Source: Roseovarius autotrophicus
GTDB lineage: Bacteria > Pseudomonadota > Alphaproteobacteria > Rhodobacterales > Rhodobacteraceae
DNA: 64,000 nucleotides
Reading direction: 5' to 3'
Assembly (NCBI RefSeq): GCF_018069895.1
Contig: NZ_JAGQDH010000001.1
Coordinates: 124,001 to 188,000, forward strand
A program made the translations under genes and the position numbers. How positions within the stretch are numbered: the stretch's first letter is position 1; every line of letters begins with the position of its first letter. Below, piece by piece: positions 1-8,071 of the stretch. The notes beneath the pieces are model-generated. The model was not told the DNA's origin, did not search any database, and was given only the letters and a program-made list of their open reading frames with translations.

Positions 1-495
1 CCCGCCACAGGCCACGCCCGCGCGATAGATCTGATCGACCGAGCGGCTGCCGAGGCGCAGGTCGGCGGCCTCGCCGATCATGTGGCGCGAATTCTTGGCC
101 ACCCCGCCCGAACGTGAGCGCAGCATGGCATTGGTCTGCGGGCTGCGATAGCCGCTCAGAAGCGTGTATGGTTCGCGTGCGTCGAGCAGGTTGTGGCTTG
201 CCGCGAGTATATCCACGGCGCGCGCGTCGATCTGATGGGTCTGATTGGTGCGCCAGTCCCGCATGAAGAGCGAGATCTCGTTCATGGCCTCGGGGATGTA
301 TTTTCCCTCGATCCAGTAGATCGTGTCGATCCTCTCGCCTGTGCGGGGCGAGACCATGCGCAGACGGCGGATGTCCCCCGCGCCGCGCAGCAACCCGGCT
401 GCATTGGTGAACGTTGGTGCCGCGGTCACAATGGTTGCGGCAAAGGCTGCCAGCACGCCACGGCGTGAGAATCCAGTGGAACTGAAGTCAGTCAT
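1..495 (-). CDS. DUF882/YcbK-type peptidase M15-like protein (C-terminus off window)
   Basis: Reading the minus strand from the ATG at 493-495 gives an open frame that runs off the left edge, so only the N-terminal 165 residues are seen. It starts with a twin-arginine-like leader (FSRRGVLAAFAAT) followed by a hydrophobic stretch, which suggests export. Further in is LLSGYRSPQTNAMLR and then SRHMIGEAADLR, matching the SxHxxGxAxD metal-site region of the YcbK/DUF882 branch of M15 peptidases, which act on peptidoglycan peptides or are inactive relatives. It is divergent from an L,D-transpeptidase gene, which fits a cell-wall role. Family assignment is confident; substrate is inferred. The second half of the domain lies outside the window. 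Confidence 0.85.
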   Translation of the reverse strand, partial: MTDFSSTGFSRRGVLAAFAATIVTAAPTFTNAAGLLRGAGDIRRLRMVSPRTGERIDTIYWIEGKYIPEAMNEISLFMRDWRTNQTHQIDARAVDILAASHNLLDAREPYTLLSGYRSPQTNAMLRSRSGGVAKNSRHMIGEAADLRLGSRSVDQIYRAGVACGG

Positions 496-800
496 GATCG
501 ATTGCGCCTGTCCCGTCGTCTGTATGCGCCGCTGTGCCGCGGCCTTGGTCATCCCCCAGATGCGCGTTTTGTATCGCATAACGGAAATCATCTACCAAGC
601 CCCCTTTTGTCATACTGCGTGAACGTCAGGCGGTTTCGGCGGGATTTTGCGCATCATTGGCCTGTGGTGGTGCAATTGGGATGCAGTCATCGGTCTATCC
701 GTGTCACGCGGATTTGGGGGATCGTGACACGATTTGGTTAGGAATAAATTGATGTTTTGCTGAAATATTGACACTCTCGGAGTGATGAGAATGAAGGGGA
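496..800. other. 305-bp divergent intergenic region between the peptidase and L,D-transpeptidase genes
   Basis: No coding frame here has a credible start or family match. The right half is AT-richer than its surroundings. It contains a perfect inverted repeat (separate entry) and a TTGACA at 768-773. That hexamer lies only 28 bp before the transpeptidase start, too close to serve as an ordinary -35 box for it. The two divergent promoters must lie in this region, but I cannot place them with confidence. Confidence 0.6.
701..730. promoter_or_regulatory. Inverted repeat GTGTCACG-N14-CGTGACAC, candidate operator
   Basis: Both arms are perfect 8-mers, at 701-708 and 723-730. A further TGACAC occurs at 769-774. 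Position between two divergent exported cell-wall genes makes it a candidate shared operator. No regulator can be named from sequence. Confidence 0.4.
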
Positions 801-2483
801 ATGACCATGCGCAAGTTGTCCGGGTTGCGGGGTTGGGGGGCGGCCCTGAGCGTTGTCGGAGCAGTGGCCGCGACCGGGCTTCGGGCCGAAGGCAATCGTG
901 CGGTGATCTCGCCCGCGTTCTCGACCGCGCTGTCCGAGGCGATGGCACAGGCGCAGGCGCACGCGATGAATACGGCGTTCACGCAGGCGCTGGAGGACGC
1001 GACCGCGACGGATCGTGAACTGGCGGAGTATTATCGCGGTGTCGGTCACGCGCCGCTCTGGACGGGTGAATCGGCGCAGGATCCTGCGCGGCGCGCCGCG
1101 TTGCTGCGCGCGCTTGGTGATGCGGATATGCACGGCCTGCCTGTGGCACGGTACGATCTGCCGGGACTGTTGGCGCGGCTGGGTGATATCCGTTCGGCAC
1201 AGGCGCTGGCCGAGGCGGAGGTGGCGCTGAGCCGGGCCTATCTTGCCTACGCGCGCGATCTGCAAAGCGGTGTCGTGGTCCCGTCGCGCGTAGATTTCGA
1301 CATCAAGCGCGACGTGGTGCGCCGTTCGGCCCCGGACCTGCTTGAGAAGATGCGGGTCGGCGAGCCGCGCGCCGTGATCCGTGCGCTGGCGCCGCAATCG
1401 AATGAATACAGGCGGTTGCAGAAGCACAAGCTGATCCTCGAACGGCGCGTCGCGGCGGGTGGTTGGGGGGCGGTGGTCCCGGCCGACAGCCTGAGACCCG
1501 GCGCGACCGGTCCGGCTGTGCTGGCGTTGCGTGACCGTCTGGTGGCCATGGGGTATCTGTCACGCAGCGCGACGGCAAGCTATGACGGCACGATCCAGGC
1601 GGCGGTTCAGGCATTCCAGGGGAATCACGGGCTGGAAACGGATGGTGTCGCCGGTCCGGCGACGATGGCGGCGATCAACACCGGCCCAGAGCAGCGACTG
1701 AAATCCGTCATCGTCGCGATGGAGCGCGAGCGTTGGCTGCCCGCCGAGCGCGGCACGCGGCACATCCTGGTCAACCTGGCCGATTTCAGCGCCAGGATCA
1801 TCGACGATGATCGCGTCACCTTCGAGACCCGGGCGGTGATCGGCAAGAATGCCGGCGATCGGCGCAGCCCCGAATTCTCTGATCAGATGAAATACATGGT
1901 GATCAATCCGACCTGGCATGTGCCGCGCTCGATCGTGGCACGCGATTATCTGCCAAAGCTTCAGGGCAACCGCAACGCGGCCTCTTACCTCAAGCTCTAC
2001 GACAGCAGCGGCCGAGAGGTGCCGCGCGGGGCGGTGAATTTCAACGCCTATACGGGGCGCAACTTCCCCTTCGCGGTCAAGCAGCCGCCTTCGGATAACA
2101 ACGCGCTCGGTCTGGTGAAGTTCATGTTTCCGAACAAGTGGAACATCTATCTTCACGACACGCCTCAAAAGCACCTGTTCCAACCGGAAAAACGCGATTT
2201 CAGTTCCGGGTGCATCCGGCTCCAGCAACCTTTCGAGTTTGCCTATGAGTTGCTGTCGCGGCAGGAGGCCGATCCGCAGAGTTTCTTTCATTCCGTGCTT
2301 GATACCGGGCGAGAGACCTATGTGAATCTCAAGAAACATGTGCCGATTCACCTGATCTATCGCACGGCGGTGACGCAGGCAGGAGGCGCGGTGCAGTATC
2401 GCGACGATATCTATGGGCGTGACGCGCGTATCTGGGAGGCGCTCGAACGCGCGGGTGTCAGGCTGGGTGGCCTGAACGGTTGA
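801..2483 (+). CDS. L,D-transpeptidase, YcbB/LdtD-like
   Basis: This 560-residue protein forms or edits peptidoglycan cross-links in the periplasm. An N-terminal hydrophobic segment (about residues 8-28) can act as signal or anchor. A helical scaffold region follows, then a peptidoglycan-binding domain (about 230-300; AVQAFQGNHGLETDGVAGPAT) and a C-terminal YkuD domain with the catalytic His452 and the SSGCIRL motif with nucleophile Cys471. The usual SHGC His is replaced by Ser, a variation also seen in YcbB relatives. The start at 801 has AGGGGA just upstream; an ATG at 807 is an alternative. Architecture and length match YcbB rather than the short ErfK type. Confidence 0.92.
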   Translation: MTMRKLSGLRGWGAALSVVGAVAATGLRAEGNRAVISPAFSTALSEAMAQAQAHAMNTAFTQALEDATATDRELAEYYRGVGHAPLWTGESAQDPARRAALLRALGDADMHGLPVARYDLPGLLARLGDIRSAQALAEAEVALSRAYLAYARDLQSGVVVPSRVDFDIKRDVVRRSAPDLLEKMRVGEPRAVIRALAPQSNEYRRLQKHKLILERRVAAGGWGAVVPADSLRPGATGPAVLALRDRLVAMGYLSRSATASYDGTIQAAVQAFQGNHGLETDGVAGPATMAAINTGPEQRLKSVIVAMERERWLPAERGTRHILVNLADFSARIIDDDRVTFETRAVIGKNAGDRRSPEFSDQMKYMVINPTWHVPRSIVARDYLPKLQGNRNAASYLKLYDSSGREVPRGAVNFNAYTGRNFPFAVKQPPSDNNALGLVKFMFPNKWNIYLHDTPQKHLFQPEKRDFSSGCIRLQQPFEFAYELLSRQEADPQSFFHSVLDTGRETYVNLKKHVPIHLIYRTAVTQAGGAVQYRDDIYGRDARIWEALERAGVRLGGLNG

Positions 2484-2686
2484 ACACACCGTGCGCCGCT
2501 TGCGCCTGTCTCGCACTGCCTGCCGGACGTGATTGTATATCGCGTCGGATGTCGTGTTCCCGTCGCCGTTCCTCGTCGCAAAAGATTGTGCGAATGGCCC
2601 GCAGCCGTTAAAATTTCGTTACGGAACTGACGCACAAGTCCCCCGAGAGTCGTCCGCGCCGGGGCGGTGAAAGGAAAGACCACATC

Positions 2687-2947
2687 ATGAGCAGTATTCA
2701 GGATCGGGTGATCGGGATCATCGCCGAACAGTCGGGGCTCGAGCCCTCTGACGTTTCCCTCGACAGCACGCCGGAGGATCTGGGCATCGACAGCCTCGGC
2801 CTTGTCGAGAGCATCTTCGCCATCGAGGAAGCCTTTGACATTGCGGTGCCGTTCAACGCCAACGAGCCGGAAAAGAGCGAGTTCGACATCTCCTCGGTGC
2901 GGTCCATCATCGCGGGCATCGAGCGACTGCTGGCAGAGCAGTCGTGA
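2687..2947 (+). CDS. Acyl carrier protein (specialised)
   Basis: This 86-residue acidic protein has the phosphopantetheine site GIDSLGL with Ser36, and the usual four-helix ACP pattern. It is preceded by GAAAGGAAAG at good spacing. The stop codon overlaps the GTG start of the next gene, a ketosynthase, by GTGA, so the two are translationally coupled. It is not beside fabD/fabG as the primary ACP usually is. That suggests a second ACP dedicated to one ketosynthase, for example for a special acyl chain. The product is unknown; this part is inference. Confidence 0.88.
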   Translation: MSSIQDRVIGIIAEQSGLEPSDVSLDSTPEDLGIDSLGLVESIFAIEEAFDIAVPFNANEPEKSEFDISSVRSIIAGIERLLAEQS

Positions 2948-4155
2948 AACGGGTCGTCATTACCGGGGCGGGCACGATCAACGCACTTGGACACGACGTG
3001 CCTGCGACGCTGGAGTCGATGCGCGAGGGGCGTTGCGGCATAGGCGAGCTGGAATTTCGCGATGTCGAGCGGCTGTCGATCCGCATCGGCGCGCAGGTCA
3101 AGGGCTATGACCCCGAGGTGCGGTTCAACCGGCAGCAACTGGCACTCTATGACCGTTTTACCCAGTTCACGCTGATCGCCGCGCGCGAAGCGATCGGGCA
3201 GGCGGGGCTTGAGTTCAAGGGCGAACTGGCGGCGCGGGCGGGCGTGATTCTTGGCAATTCGGGCGGCGGCATGACCACGCTCGACGAGAATTACCGCTCT
3301 GTCTATGAGGAGGGCAAGAACCGCGTCCATCCCTTCGTCGTGCCCAAGCTGATGAACAATGCCGCGGCCAGCCACCTGTCGATGGAGTTCAACCTCAAGG
3401 GGCCGACATTTACGGTCTCGACCGCCTGTGCCTCGTCCAATCACGCGATGGCGCAGGCGTTCCAGATGGTGCATGGCGGGATCACGCCTGTGATGGTCAC
3501 CGGCGGATCGGAATCGATGCTCTGTTTCGGCGGGGTCAAGGCCTGGGAGGGGCTGCGCGTGATGAGCCGCGACGCCTGTCGGCCGTTCTCGGCCAATCGC
3601 AACGGCATGGTGCAGGGCGAGGGGGCGGCGATCTTTGTCTTCGAGGAGTTGGAACGCGCCAAGGCGCGGGGCGCCGACATTCTCGCAGAAGTGGTGGGCT
3701 TCGCGATGACGTCGGATGCGTCCGACATTGTCATGCCCTCGAAACAGGGTGCCGCGCGGGCGATCGAGGGGGCCTTGCGCGACGCGCGCGTGAACCGCGA
3801 CGAGGTGGGGTATATCAATGCCCATGGCACCGGGACGGCCGCCAATGACAAGACCGAATGCGCCGCGGTGGCCGATGTGTTCGGGCCGCACGCGGACCAA
3901 CTGATGATTTCCTCGACAAAATCCATGCATGCCCATCTTATCGGCGCAACCGGGGCGGTCGAGTTGCTGGCCTGCATCATGGCGCTGCGCGACGGAATCA
4001 TTGCGCCCACCATCGGCTATGAAGAGCCGGACCCGGAATGCGCGCTTGATGTGGTCCCCAACCAGGCGCGCGAGGCAAGGGTGGAGGTGGCCCTGTCCAA
4101 CGCCTTCGCCTTTGGTGGGCTGAACGCGGTGCTGGCGCTCAGACGATTTGCCTGA
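2944..4155 (+). CDS. Beta-ketoacyl-ACP synthase, FabF-like
   Basis: This 403-residue condensing enzyme extends an acyl chain with malonyl-ACP, probably using the ACP encoded just upstream. The Cys-His-His triad is visible: Cys162 in VSTACASSN, His294 in NAHGTG, and a third His in KSMHAHLIGATG (His331, with an extra His329). In FabF the last motif normally reads KSxTGH, so Thr-Gly is replaced by His-Ala. The GTG start at 2944 overlaps the ACP stop by 4 bp. The gene ends in a strong hairpin shared with the convergent ialB-like gene. It is probably a specialised rather than the housekeeping KAS II. Confidence 0.87.
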   Translation: MKRVVITGAGTINALGHDVPATLESMREGRCGIGELEFRDVERLSIRIGAQVKGYDPEVRFNRQQLALYDRFTQFTLIAAREAIGQAGLEFKGELAARAGVILGNSGGGMTTLDENYRSVYEEGKNRVHPFVVPKLMNNAAASHLSMEFNLKGPTFTVSTACASSNHAMAQAFQMVHGGITPVMVTGGSESMLCFGGVKAWEGLRVMSRDACRPFSANRNGMVQGEGAAIFVFEELERAKARGADILAEVVGFAMTSDASDIVMPSKQGAARAIEGALRDARVNRDEVGYINAHGTGTAANDKTECAAVADVFGPHADQLMISSTKSMHAHLIGATGAVELLACIMALRDGIIAPTIGYEEPDPECALDVVPNQAREARVEVALSNAFAFGGLNAVLALRRFA

Positions 4156-4190
4156 CGGGTTGTCCTCGGGTCGAACCCGAGGACAACCCG
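4156..4190. terminator. Bidirectional terminator hairpin between convergent genes
   Basis: Perfect 16-bp arms (4156-4171 and 4175-4190) enclose a 3-nt loop, followed by TTTCT on the plus strand. It sits between two convergent stop codons. Its core resembles the palindrome family described in the findings (arms ending CTCGGG/CCCGAG). Confidence 0.8.
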
Positions 4191-4194
4191 TTTC

Positions 4195-4806
4195 TCAGTT
4201 CGTGATCGTCGATGCGGCTTCATAGGCAGCGGTGAAGCCCGTGAGCGAGACGTCGATGCGCACCTTCTGGTCGGGGGCCTGGGCGGGAACGATCTCGATC
4301 GTGGCTTTTGCGCCGCGCTTCATCGCATCGACATCGGCCTGCGCCAACCCGATGCGCGAGAAGCATCCCGCCATGGTGCAGAAGGAATAGGCATAGCTCT
4401 TGGCCTTGGCGTTATCGACCGAGAGCTTGACCTCTTCGGTGAGCAGCGTGCCGAGCGGCACCGCGAGCGTGGCGCCGGCCACGACCTGACCTGCGCCCTC
4501 CAGCCGGTAAAGGCTGAACTCGGCCACCGGATTGCCTGCCTGCTCGGTCAGAAGCTGATACATCTGGCACAGATCGTCCTGGTCTTCGGGCGCGGGAAAG
4601 CAGCGAATGGCCCAGTCGCCATGTGTTTCGCGGATAAAGGGCGTGTTCTCGTCGGGAACCTCGCGCCCGATATCGAGTCCGGTCACCGGATTGAGGGGAA
4701 CCTCGGTCTGGGCTTCGGCTGCCGGAGCCTCGGCCTGTTGCGCGCCGACCCCGGTCGAGACGGCAAGCAGGGCAGCGAGAGAGAGGCGGAACACGGTCTT
4801 GGACAT
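4195..4806 (-). CDS. Invasion-associated locus B (IalB) family periplasmic protein
   Basis: This 203-residue protein has a clear signal peptide (cleavage likely near residues 21-23, VGAQQ) and an acidic Ala/Glu/Pro linker. The IalB domain then begins at HGDWAIRCFPAPEDQDD and contains paired cysteines (RCF, LCQM, FCTMAGCF). IalB proteins were named from Bartonella, but the family is widespread in free-living alphaproteobacteria, where its role is not settled. No invasion role should be assumed here. It is monocistronic and convergent with the ketosynthase gene. Confidence 0.88.
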   Translation of the reverse strand: MSKTVFRLSLAALLAVSTGVGAQQAEAPAAEAQTEVPLNPVTGLDIGREVPDENTPFIRETHGDWAIRCFPAPEDQDDLCQMYQLLTEQAGNPVAEFSLYRLEGAGQVVAGATLAVPLGTLLTEEVKLSVDNAKAKSYAYSFCTMAGCFSRIGLAQADVDAMKRGAKATIEIVPAQAPDQKVRIDVSLTGFTAAYEAASTITN

Positions 4807-4942
4807 CTTTTCCCCATGGATTGCAGAAATGGTCTGACAGGCGATCTACCACGTCGGCCCGCAACTGTCAGGGCGAAAAACACGTCTGCCCGGGGCCGGT
4901 CCGGCAGGAATTCGCGCGAAGGGTGGGGTGGGCGGTCGTGCC

Positions 4943-5009
4943 AAAAAGAAAGAGGCCCATGGGCCTCTTTCGTCATCTCTCCCCGTCGGACTGGCCGACT
5001 TAGTATTTG
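4943..5009 (-). ncRNA. Candidate small RNA, about 67 nt, with own promoter and terminator
   Basis: On the minus strand a TTGACG box (complement of 5039-5044) is 17 bp from TAGCGT (complement of 5016-5021), which fits a housekeeping-sigma promoter with initiation near 5009. The predicted transcript has a small hairpin (GTCGG/CCGAC arms with loop CCAGT, near 4985-5000), then a purine-rich GGGGAGAGA single-stranded stretch. It ends in an 11-bp palindrome (4949-4970) followed by CTTTTTGG. No coding potential is evident. Identity with any named RNA is unknown. The promoter plus correctly spaced terminator is the evidence. Confidence 0.5.
4949..4970 (-). terminator. Intrinsic terminator of the candidate small RNA
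   Basis: This is a perfect palindrome with half-site AAAGAGGCCCA. Read on the minus strand it is followed by C then TTTTT. On the plus strand the flank is CGTCAT, so direction is minus. Confidence 0.65.
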
Positions 5010-5015
5010 AGAAAT

Positions 5016-5044
5016 ACGCTATGACAGAAGCCATGTTGCGTCAA
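5016..5044 (-). promoter_or_regulatory. Predicted promoter TTGACG-N17-TAGCGT
   Basis: The -35 box is the complement of 5039-5044 and the -10 box the complement of 5016-5021. The 17-bp spacing is ideal. No minus-strand gene other than the proposed small RNA lies downstream before a terminator. Confidence 0.5.
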
Positions 5045-5072
5045 CTGCCTATGTCGCGGGACCGTGAAAAAA

Positions 5073-5094
5073 GGCCGCACCCGTGGATGCGGCC
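5073..5094 (-). terminator. Second minus-strand intrinsic terminator upstream of DUF853
   Basis: Arms GGCCGCA (5073-5079) and TGCGGCC (5088-5094) enclose an 8-nt loop. The plus strand has six A at 5067-5072, so the minus-strand transcript ends in UUUUUU. No minus-strand gene lies upstream of it, so it may end a transcript antisense to the DUF853 translation-initiation region. Confidence 0.6.
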
Positions 5095-5121
5095 AGTCTG
5101 ACAGGGAGGAAGTCACCCAAT

Positions 5122-5144
5122 CCCGGAGGACAAATGAGACCGGG
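5122..5144 (+). promoter_or_regulatory. Hairpin presenting a Shine-Dalgarno and ATG in its loop
   Basis: Arms CCCGG (5122-5126) and CCGGG (5140-5144) flank a 13-nt loop containing AGGA and the ATG at 5134. This ATG is in frame with the DUF853 gene and has GGAGGA 3 nt upstream. It offers an alternative start 29 codons before the GTG at 5221. Whether it is used, or acts as a leader, cannot be told from sequence. Confidence 0.35.
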
Positions 5145-5220
5145 CGTGAAAACAGTGTGGCACCGAAAGGTTAACTTTGTATGGTCGGACCGTGACTATT
5201 TCTGGACCGGGAGGATTGGC

Positions 5221-6759
5221 GTGTCCGAGGCGATTTTTGTGGGTGGCGGCGGGTCAGACTATGCAGAGGCGCAGGAGTTGCTGTTGAAATTCGGCAACCG
5301 GCACGGGCTTGTTGCCGGGGCGACGGGCACTGGCAAGACGGTGACGCTGCAAATCCTCGCCGAAGGTTTCTCGGATGCGGGCGTGCCGGTGATCCTGTCG
5401 GATATCAAAGGCGATGTTTCGGGGATGGCGGTCGCAGGCAGTGCCGAGGGCAAGCTGCATGGTGCGTTCACCGAACGCGCTACGCGCATTGGCTTTGACG
5501 GGTTTCACTACGACGCGTTCCCTGTGATCTTCTGGGACGTGTTCGGCGATCAGGGCCACCCGGTGCGCACCACGGTGGCCGAGATGGGGCCGCTGTTGCT
5601 GGCGCGGCTCATGTCGCTCTCCGATGCGCAGGAGGGGGTGCTCAACATCGCATTTCGCGTGGCCGACGAAGAGGGGCTACCGCTGCTTGATCTCAAGGAT
5701 TTGCAGGCGCTGTTGATCTTTGTGGGGCAGTCGGCCTCGGAATTTTCGCTGCGCTATGGCAATGTGACCGCGGCCTCGGTCGGGGCGATCCAGCGGGCGC
5801 TGCTGGTGCTGGAAAATCAGGGGGGCGGGCATTTCTTCGGCGAACCTGCCCTGGATCTGGCCGATCTCATGCGCGTGACGCCCGAGGGGCGGGGCCATGT
5901 CAATATCCTTGCCGCCGACAGGCTGATCAATTCGCCACGCCTTTATGCGACGTTTCTTTTGTGGCTACTGTCGGAGTTATTCGAGAAACTGCCCGAGGTG
6001 GGCAATCCCGACAAGCCGCGCCTGGTGTTTTTCTTCGACGAGGCGCATCTTCTTTTTGACGACGCGCCCAAGGCGCTGGTGGACAAGGTCGAGCAGGTGG
6101 CGCGGCTTATCCGGTCCAAGGGTGTGGGGGTCTATTTCATCACCCAGAACCCTGATGACGTGCCCGATGCGATCCTCGGACAGTTGGGTAACCGGTTTCA
6201 GCACGCGCTGCGCGCCTTTACCGCGCGTGATCAACGCGCGCTCAAGCGCGCCGCCGAGACCTATCGCCCCAATCCCCTTTTCGACACGTTCGAGGCGATT
6301 CGCGATATCGGCACGGGCGAGGCAGTGACATCGCTCATGGAGGGCAAGGGGGTGCCGGGGGTGGTCGAGCGCACGCTCATTCGCCCGCCCGCGACGCAGC
6401 TTGGCCCCTGTGACGCGGCCACGCGACGCGCGGTCATTGCCGCCTCGCCGGTGGCGGGCAAGTATGAGACGGCGATTGACCGTCATTCTGCGTTCGAAAT
6501 TCTTGCCGCTCGGGTCGAGGCGGCGGCGAAGGAGGCCGAAGAGGCCGAGGCGCGCGCCTTGGCTGAAAAGCAGGCGGAGCGCGAGTTCAAGGCGGCGCGA
6601 CGCTATTCGGGCGGGGCGCAACCGGGGCGGACGACGCGCGGCCGTGCCACCGAGAGCCTTGGCGGTGCAATCACCTCTGCGGTGGTCAAGGAGTTGCAGG
6701 GCACGACCGGGCGGCGGCTGGTGCGCGGTATTCTGGGGGGGCTGTTTCGGGGGCGGTAA
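5221..6759 (+). CDS. DUF853 / HerA-like P-loop ATPase
   Basis: This 512-residue protein belongs to the DUF853 (YjgR) branch of the HerA/FtsK fold. Walker A is GATGTGKT (residues 33-40), and Walker B with its acid is VFFFDEAHLLFDD (about 267-279). A later FITQNPDDVPD sensor-like stretch is typical of the family. The C-terminal third is charged and coiled-coil-like (KEAEEAEARALAEKQAER), ending in a basic Gly/Arg tail. The GTG at 5221 has GGGAGGA at the right distance and matches the usual N-terminus; an in-frame ATG at 5134 also has a strong site. Function in vivo is not established; DNA translocation is inferred from the fold. Confidence 0.85.
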   Translation: MSEAIFVGGGGSDYAEAQELLLKFGNRHGLVAGATGTGKTVTLQILAEGFSDAGVPVILSDIKGDVSGMAVAGSAEGKLHGAFTERATRIGFDGFHYDAFPVIFWDVFGDQGHPVRTTVAEMGPLLLARLMSLSDAQEGVLNIAFRVADEEGLPLLDLKDLQALLIFVGQSASEFSLRYGNVTAASVGAIQRALLVLENQGGGHFFGEPALDLADLMRVTPEGRGHVNILAADRLINSPRLYATFLLWLLSELFEKLPEVGNPDKPRLVFFFDEAHLLFDDAPKALVDKVEQVARLIRSKGVGVYFITQNPDDVPDAILGQLGNRFQHALRAFTARDQRALKRAAETYRPNPLFDTFEAIRDIGTGEAVTSLMEGKGVPGVVERTLIRPPATQLGPCDAATRRAVIAASPVAGKYETAIDRHSAFEILAARVEAAAKEAEEAEARALAEKQAEREFKAARRYSGGAQPGRTTRGRATESLGGAITSAVVKELQGTTGRRLVRGILGGLFRGR

Positions 6760-6814
6760 AGGCTGTGTCGCCCGGCGGCGCGACCGGAGGCTCGTGTGGC
6801 GGAAGCTCAGCGGG

Positions 6815-7726
6815 TCACGTCTGAAGCAAGGTTTCCAGATCATCGCGCAATGCCGCATATACCGTTTCCGCGAGACGCAGGCGTCGCGGCTTGATCGCCG
6901 GCGTCTCGACCCGCAAGAGCGCCTCGACCCCGAGAAAGAACGGCAGCACCGTGCGTCGTTCCGTCTCGGTCAAGGCGAAGGTCTCGGTGAACTGGCGCGC
7001 GAGGGCGGCATCGACCCCGCACCACGCCGCGCCCGACGGGGCCATGCCGCGCCGCGCGAGATGCATCAGAAAGCGCGCGATATCCTTGCAGACCGGCATG
7101 TGCGCCGAACCGCCCGTGTCGATGCCGGTGAAGCGATCGCCGTCCCTGAGCAGATTGTTGGGGTGAAAATCGCCATGGCAGACCGCTACCCGCCATTCGG
7201 CCCCGTCAAGGCGCTGCGCGAGGGACCGAAGAGCGGCGAGAATCTCGGATTCGATCTTGCGCAGATGGTCGAAGGGTTGTGCTTCGGCACAGCGTCCCGC
7301 GCGCGCCAGCCAGCCCTCGGGCGCGGCGCCGGTCCAGCTTTCAGAGGCATCCGTGTAGCGGCGTAACCATTGGGCGGCGGGGGCAAGCGCCGCGCCGCGC
7401 GCCTCTGGTTCGGTCTGCCAGAGCCATTGCAGAAGCGGCGTGCCCGGGGCGCGTTCCATCACCATCAGGCGCAGTTCAGGCAGATAGGCCAGCGGTTCGG
7501 TCACGCGGAATCGAGCGCCCTGCATATAGGGCCAGATGCGCCGCGCCTCCTGCCATTCGCGGGCCTGCATCTCGGCGGTGGCGCGCTCTGCCTGCCGGAA
7601 GATTGCCGCGCGGCCGCGCCAGTGTCCGGCGAAGATCGCGCGCTTGCCCGGCACATGGCGCAGAACCTCGGTGATCACCGCCCCGTCGGGCAGGTCGATT
7701 TCGGGCAGGGGGGGGGCATCGGACAT
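6815..7726 (-). CDS. APH/choline-kinase-fold phosphotransferase
   Basis: This 303-residue protein has the kinase-like catalytic loop [11 protein letters not shown] (near residue 183) and a metal-binding segment [21 protein letters not shown], as in the APH family. An N-terminal Lys-bearing beta-hairpin region ([21 protein letters not shown]) resembles the nucleotide-binding lobe. Substrate cannot be deduced. Nothing links it to antibiotic resistance, since the family also phosphorylates sugars, choline and other small molecules. The ATG at 7726 is preferred over an upstream in-frame ATG at 7762 because homology-like sequence begins there. It is convergent with DUF853 and divergent from xseB. 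Confidence 0.75.
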   Translation of the reverse strand: MSDAPPLPEIDLPDGAVITEVLRHVPGKRAIFAGHWRGRAAIFRQAERATAEMQAREWQEARRIWPYMQGARFRVTEPLAYLPELRLMVMERAPGTPLLQWLWQTEPEARGAALAPAAQWLRRYTDASESWTGAAPEGWLARAGRCAEAQPFDHLRKIESEILAALRSLAQRLDGAEWRVAVCHGDFHPNNLLRDGDRFTGIDTGGSAHMPVCKDIARFLMHLARRGMAPSGAAWCGVDAALARQFTETFALTETERRTVLPFFLGVEALLRVETPAIKPRRLRLAETVYAALRDDLETLLQT

Positions 7727-7828
7727 GGCCGGAGTTTTTCCCGAGGCCCCGCGCGGCGTCAACCGAATTGCGCCCGCTCGCCCGCGCGGCTAAGGTCAAG
7801 CCCGGAATTCAGGCAGCAGGATGACAGC

Positions 7829-8071
7829 ATGAGCGCGACCCCCGTCACGGAACTGAGCTTTGAACAGGCAATGCAGGAACTGGAACAGGTGGTGAGCCGT
7901 CTGGAGCGCGGCGATGTGGCGCTTGACGAGTCGATCACGCTTTATGAGCGCGGCGCGCTTCTCAAGAAGCGCTGCGAGGAAAAGCTGAAAGAGGCCGAGG
8001 AGAAGGTTCACGCCATCACCCTCGACGCCGAGGGCAACCCCACGGGCAGCCGCCCGTTGTCGGAGGGGTGA
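7829..8071 (+). CDS. xseB: Exodeoxyribonuclease VII small subunit
   Basis: This 80-residue protein matches XseB end to end: [44 protein letters not shown] is the family signature region, forming an antiparallel coiled hairpin. It joins XseA to degrade single-stranded DNA to oligonucleotides. The stop overlaps the start of ispA (TGATG), and dxs follows, the widely conserved xseB-ispA-dxs order. An ATG at 7821 just before it encodes only M-T-A-stop and may help reinitiation or be chance. Confidence 0.95.
   Translation: MSATPVTELSFEQAMQELEQVVSRLERGDVALDESITLYERGALLKKRCEEKLKEAEEKVHAITLDAEGNPTGSRPLSEG

Larger units (their letters stand above)
4807..5220. other. 414-bp gap with two minus-strand intrinsic terminators
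   Basis: No convincing protein gene lies between the ialB-like start and the most likely DUF853 start. The gap holds two hairpins, each followed by a run of T only when read on the minus strand, and a good minus-strand promoter between them (separate entries). This arrangement points to one or two small untranslated RNAs. The 62-codon minus-strand frame at 4846-5034 runs through the hairpin and has no good ribosome site. Confidence 0.6.

Noticed and set aside
768..773. TTGACA as -35 box for the L,D-transpeptidase gene
   Set aside because: It is only 28 bp from the start codon, leaving no room for a -10 box and leader.
4846..5034. 62-codon minus-strand frame in the intergenic gap
   Set aside because: It runs through an intrinsic terminator, lacks a ribosome site and is better explained by a small RNA.
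6815..7726. Aminoglycoside resistance gene
   Set aside because: Only the general kinase fold supports it; no resistance context or specific subfamily motif is present.
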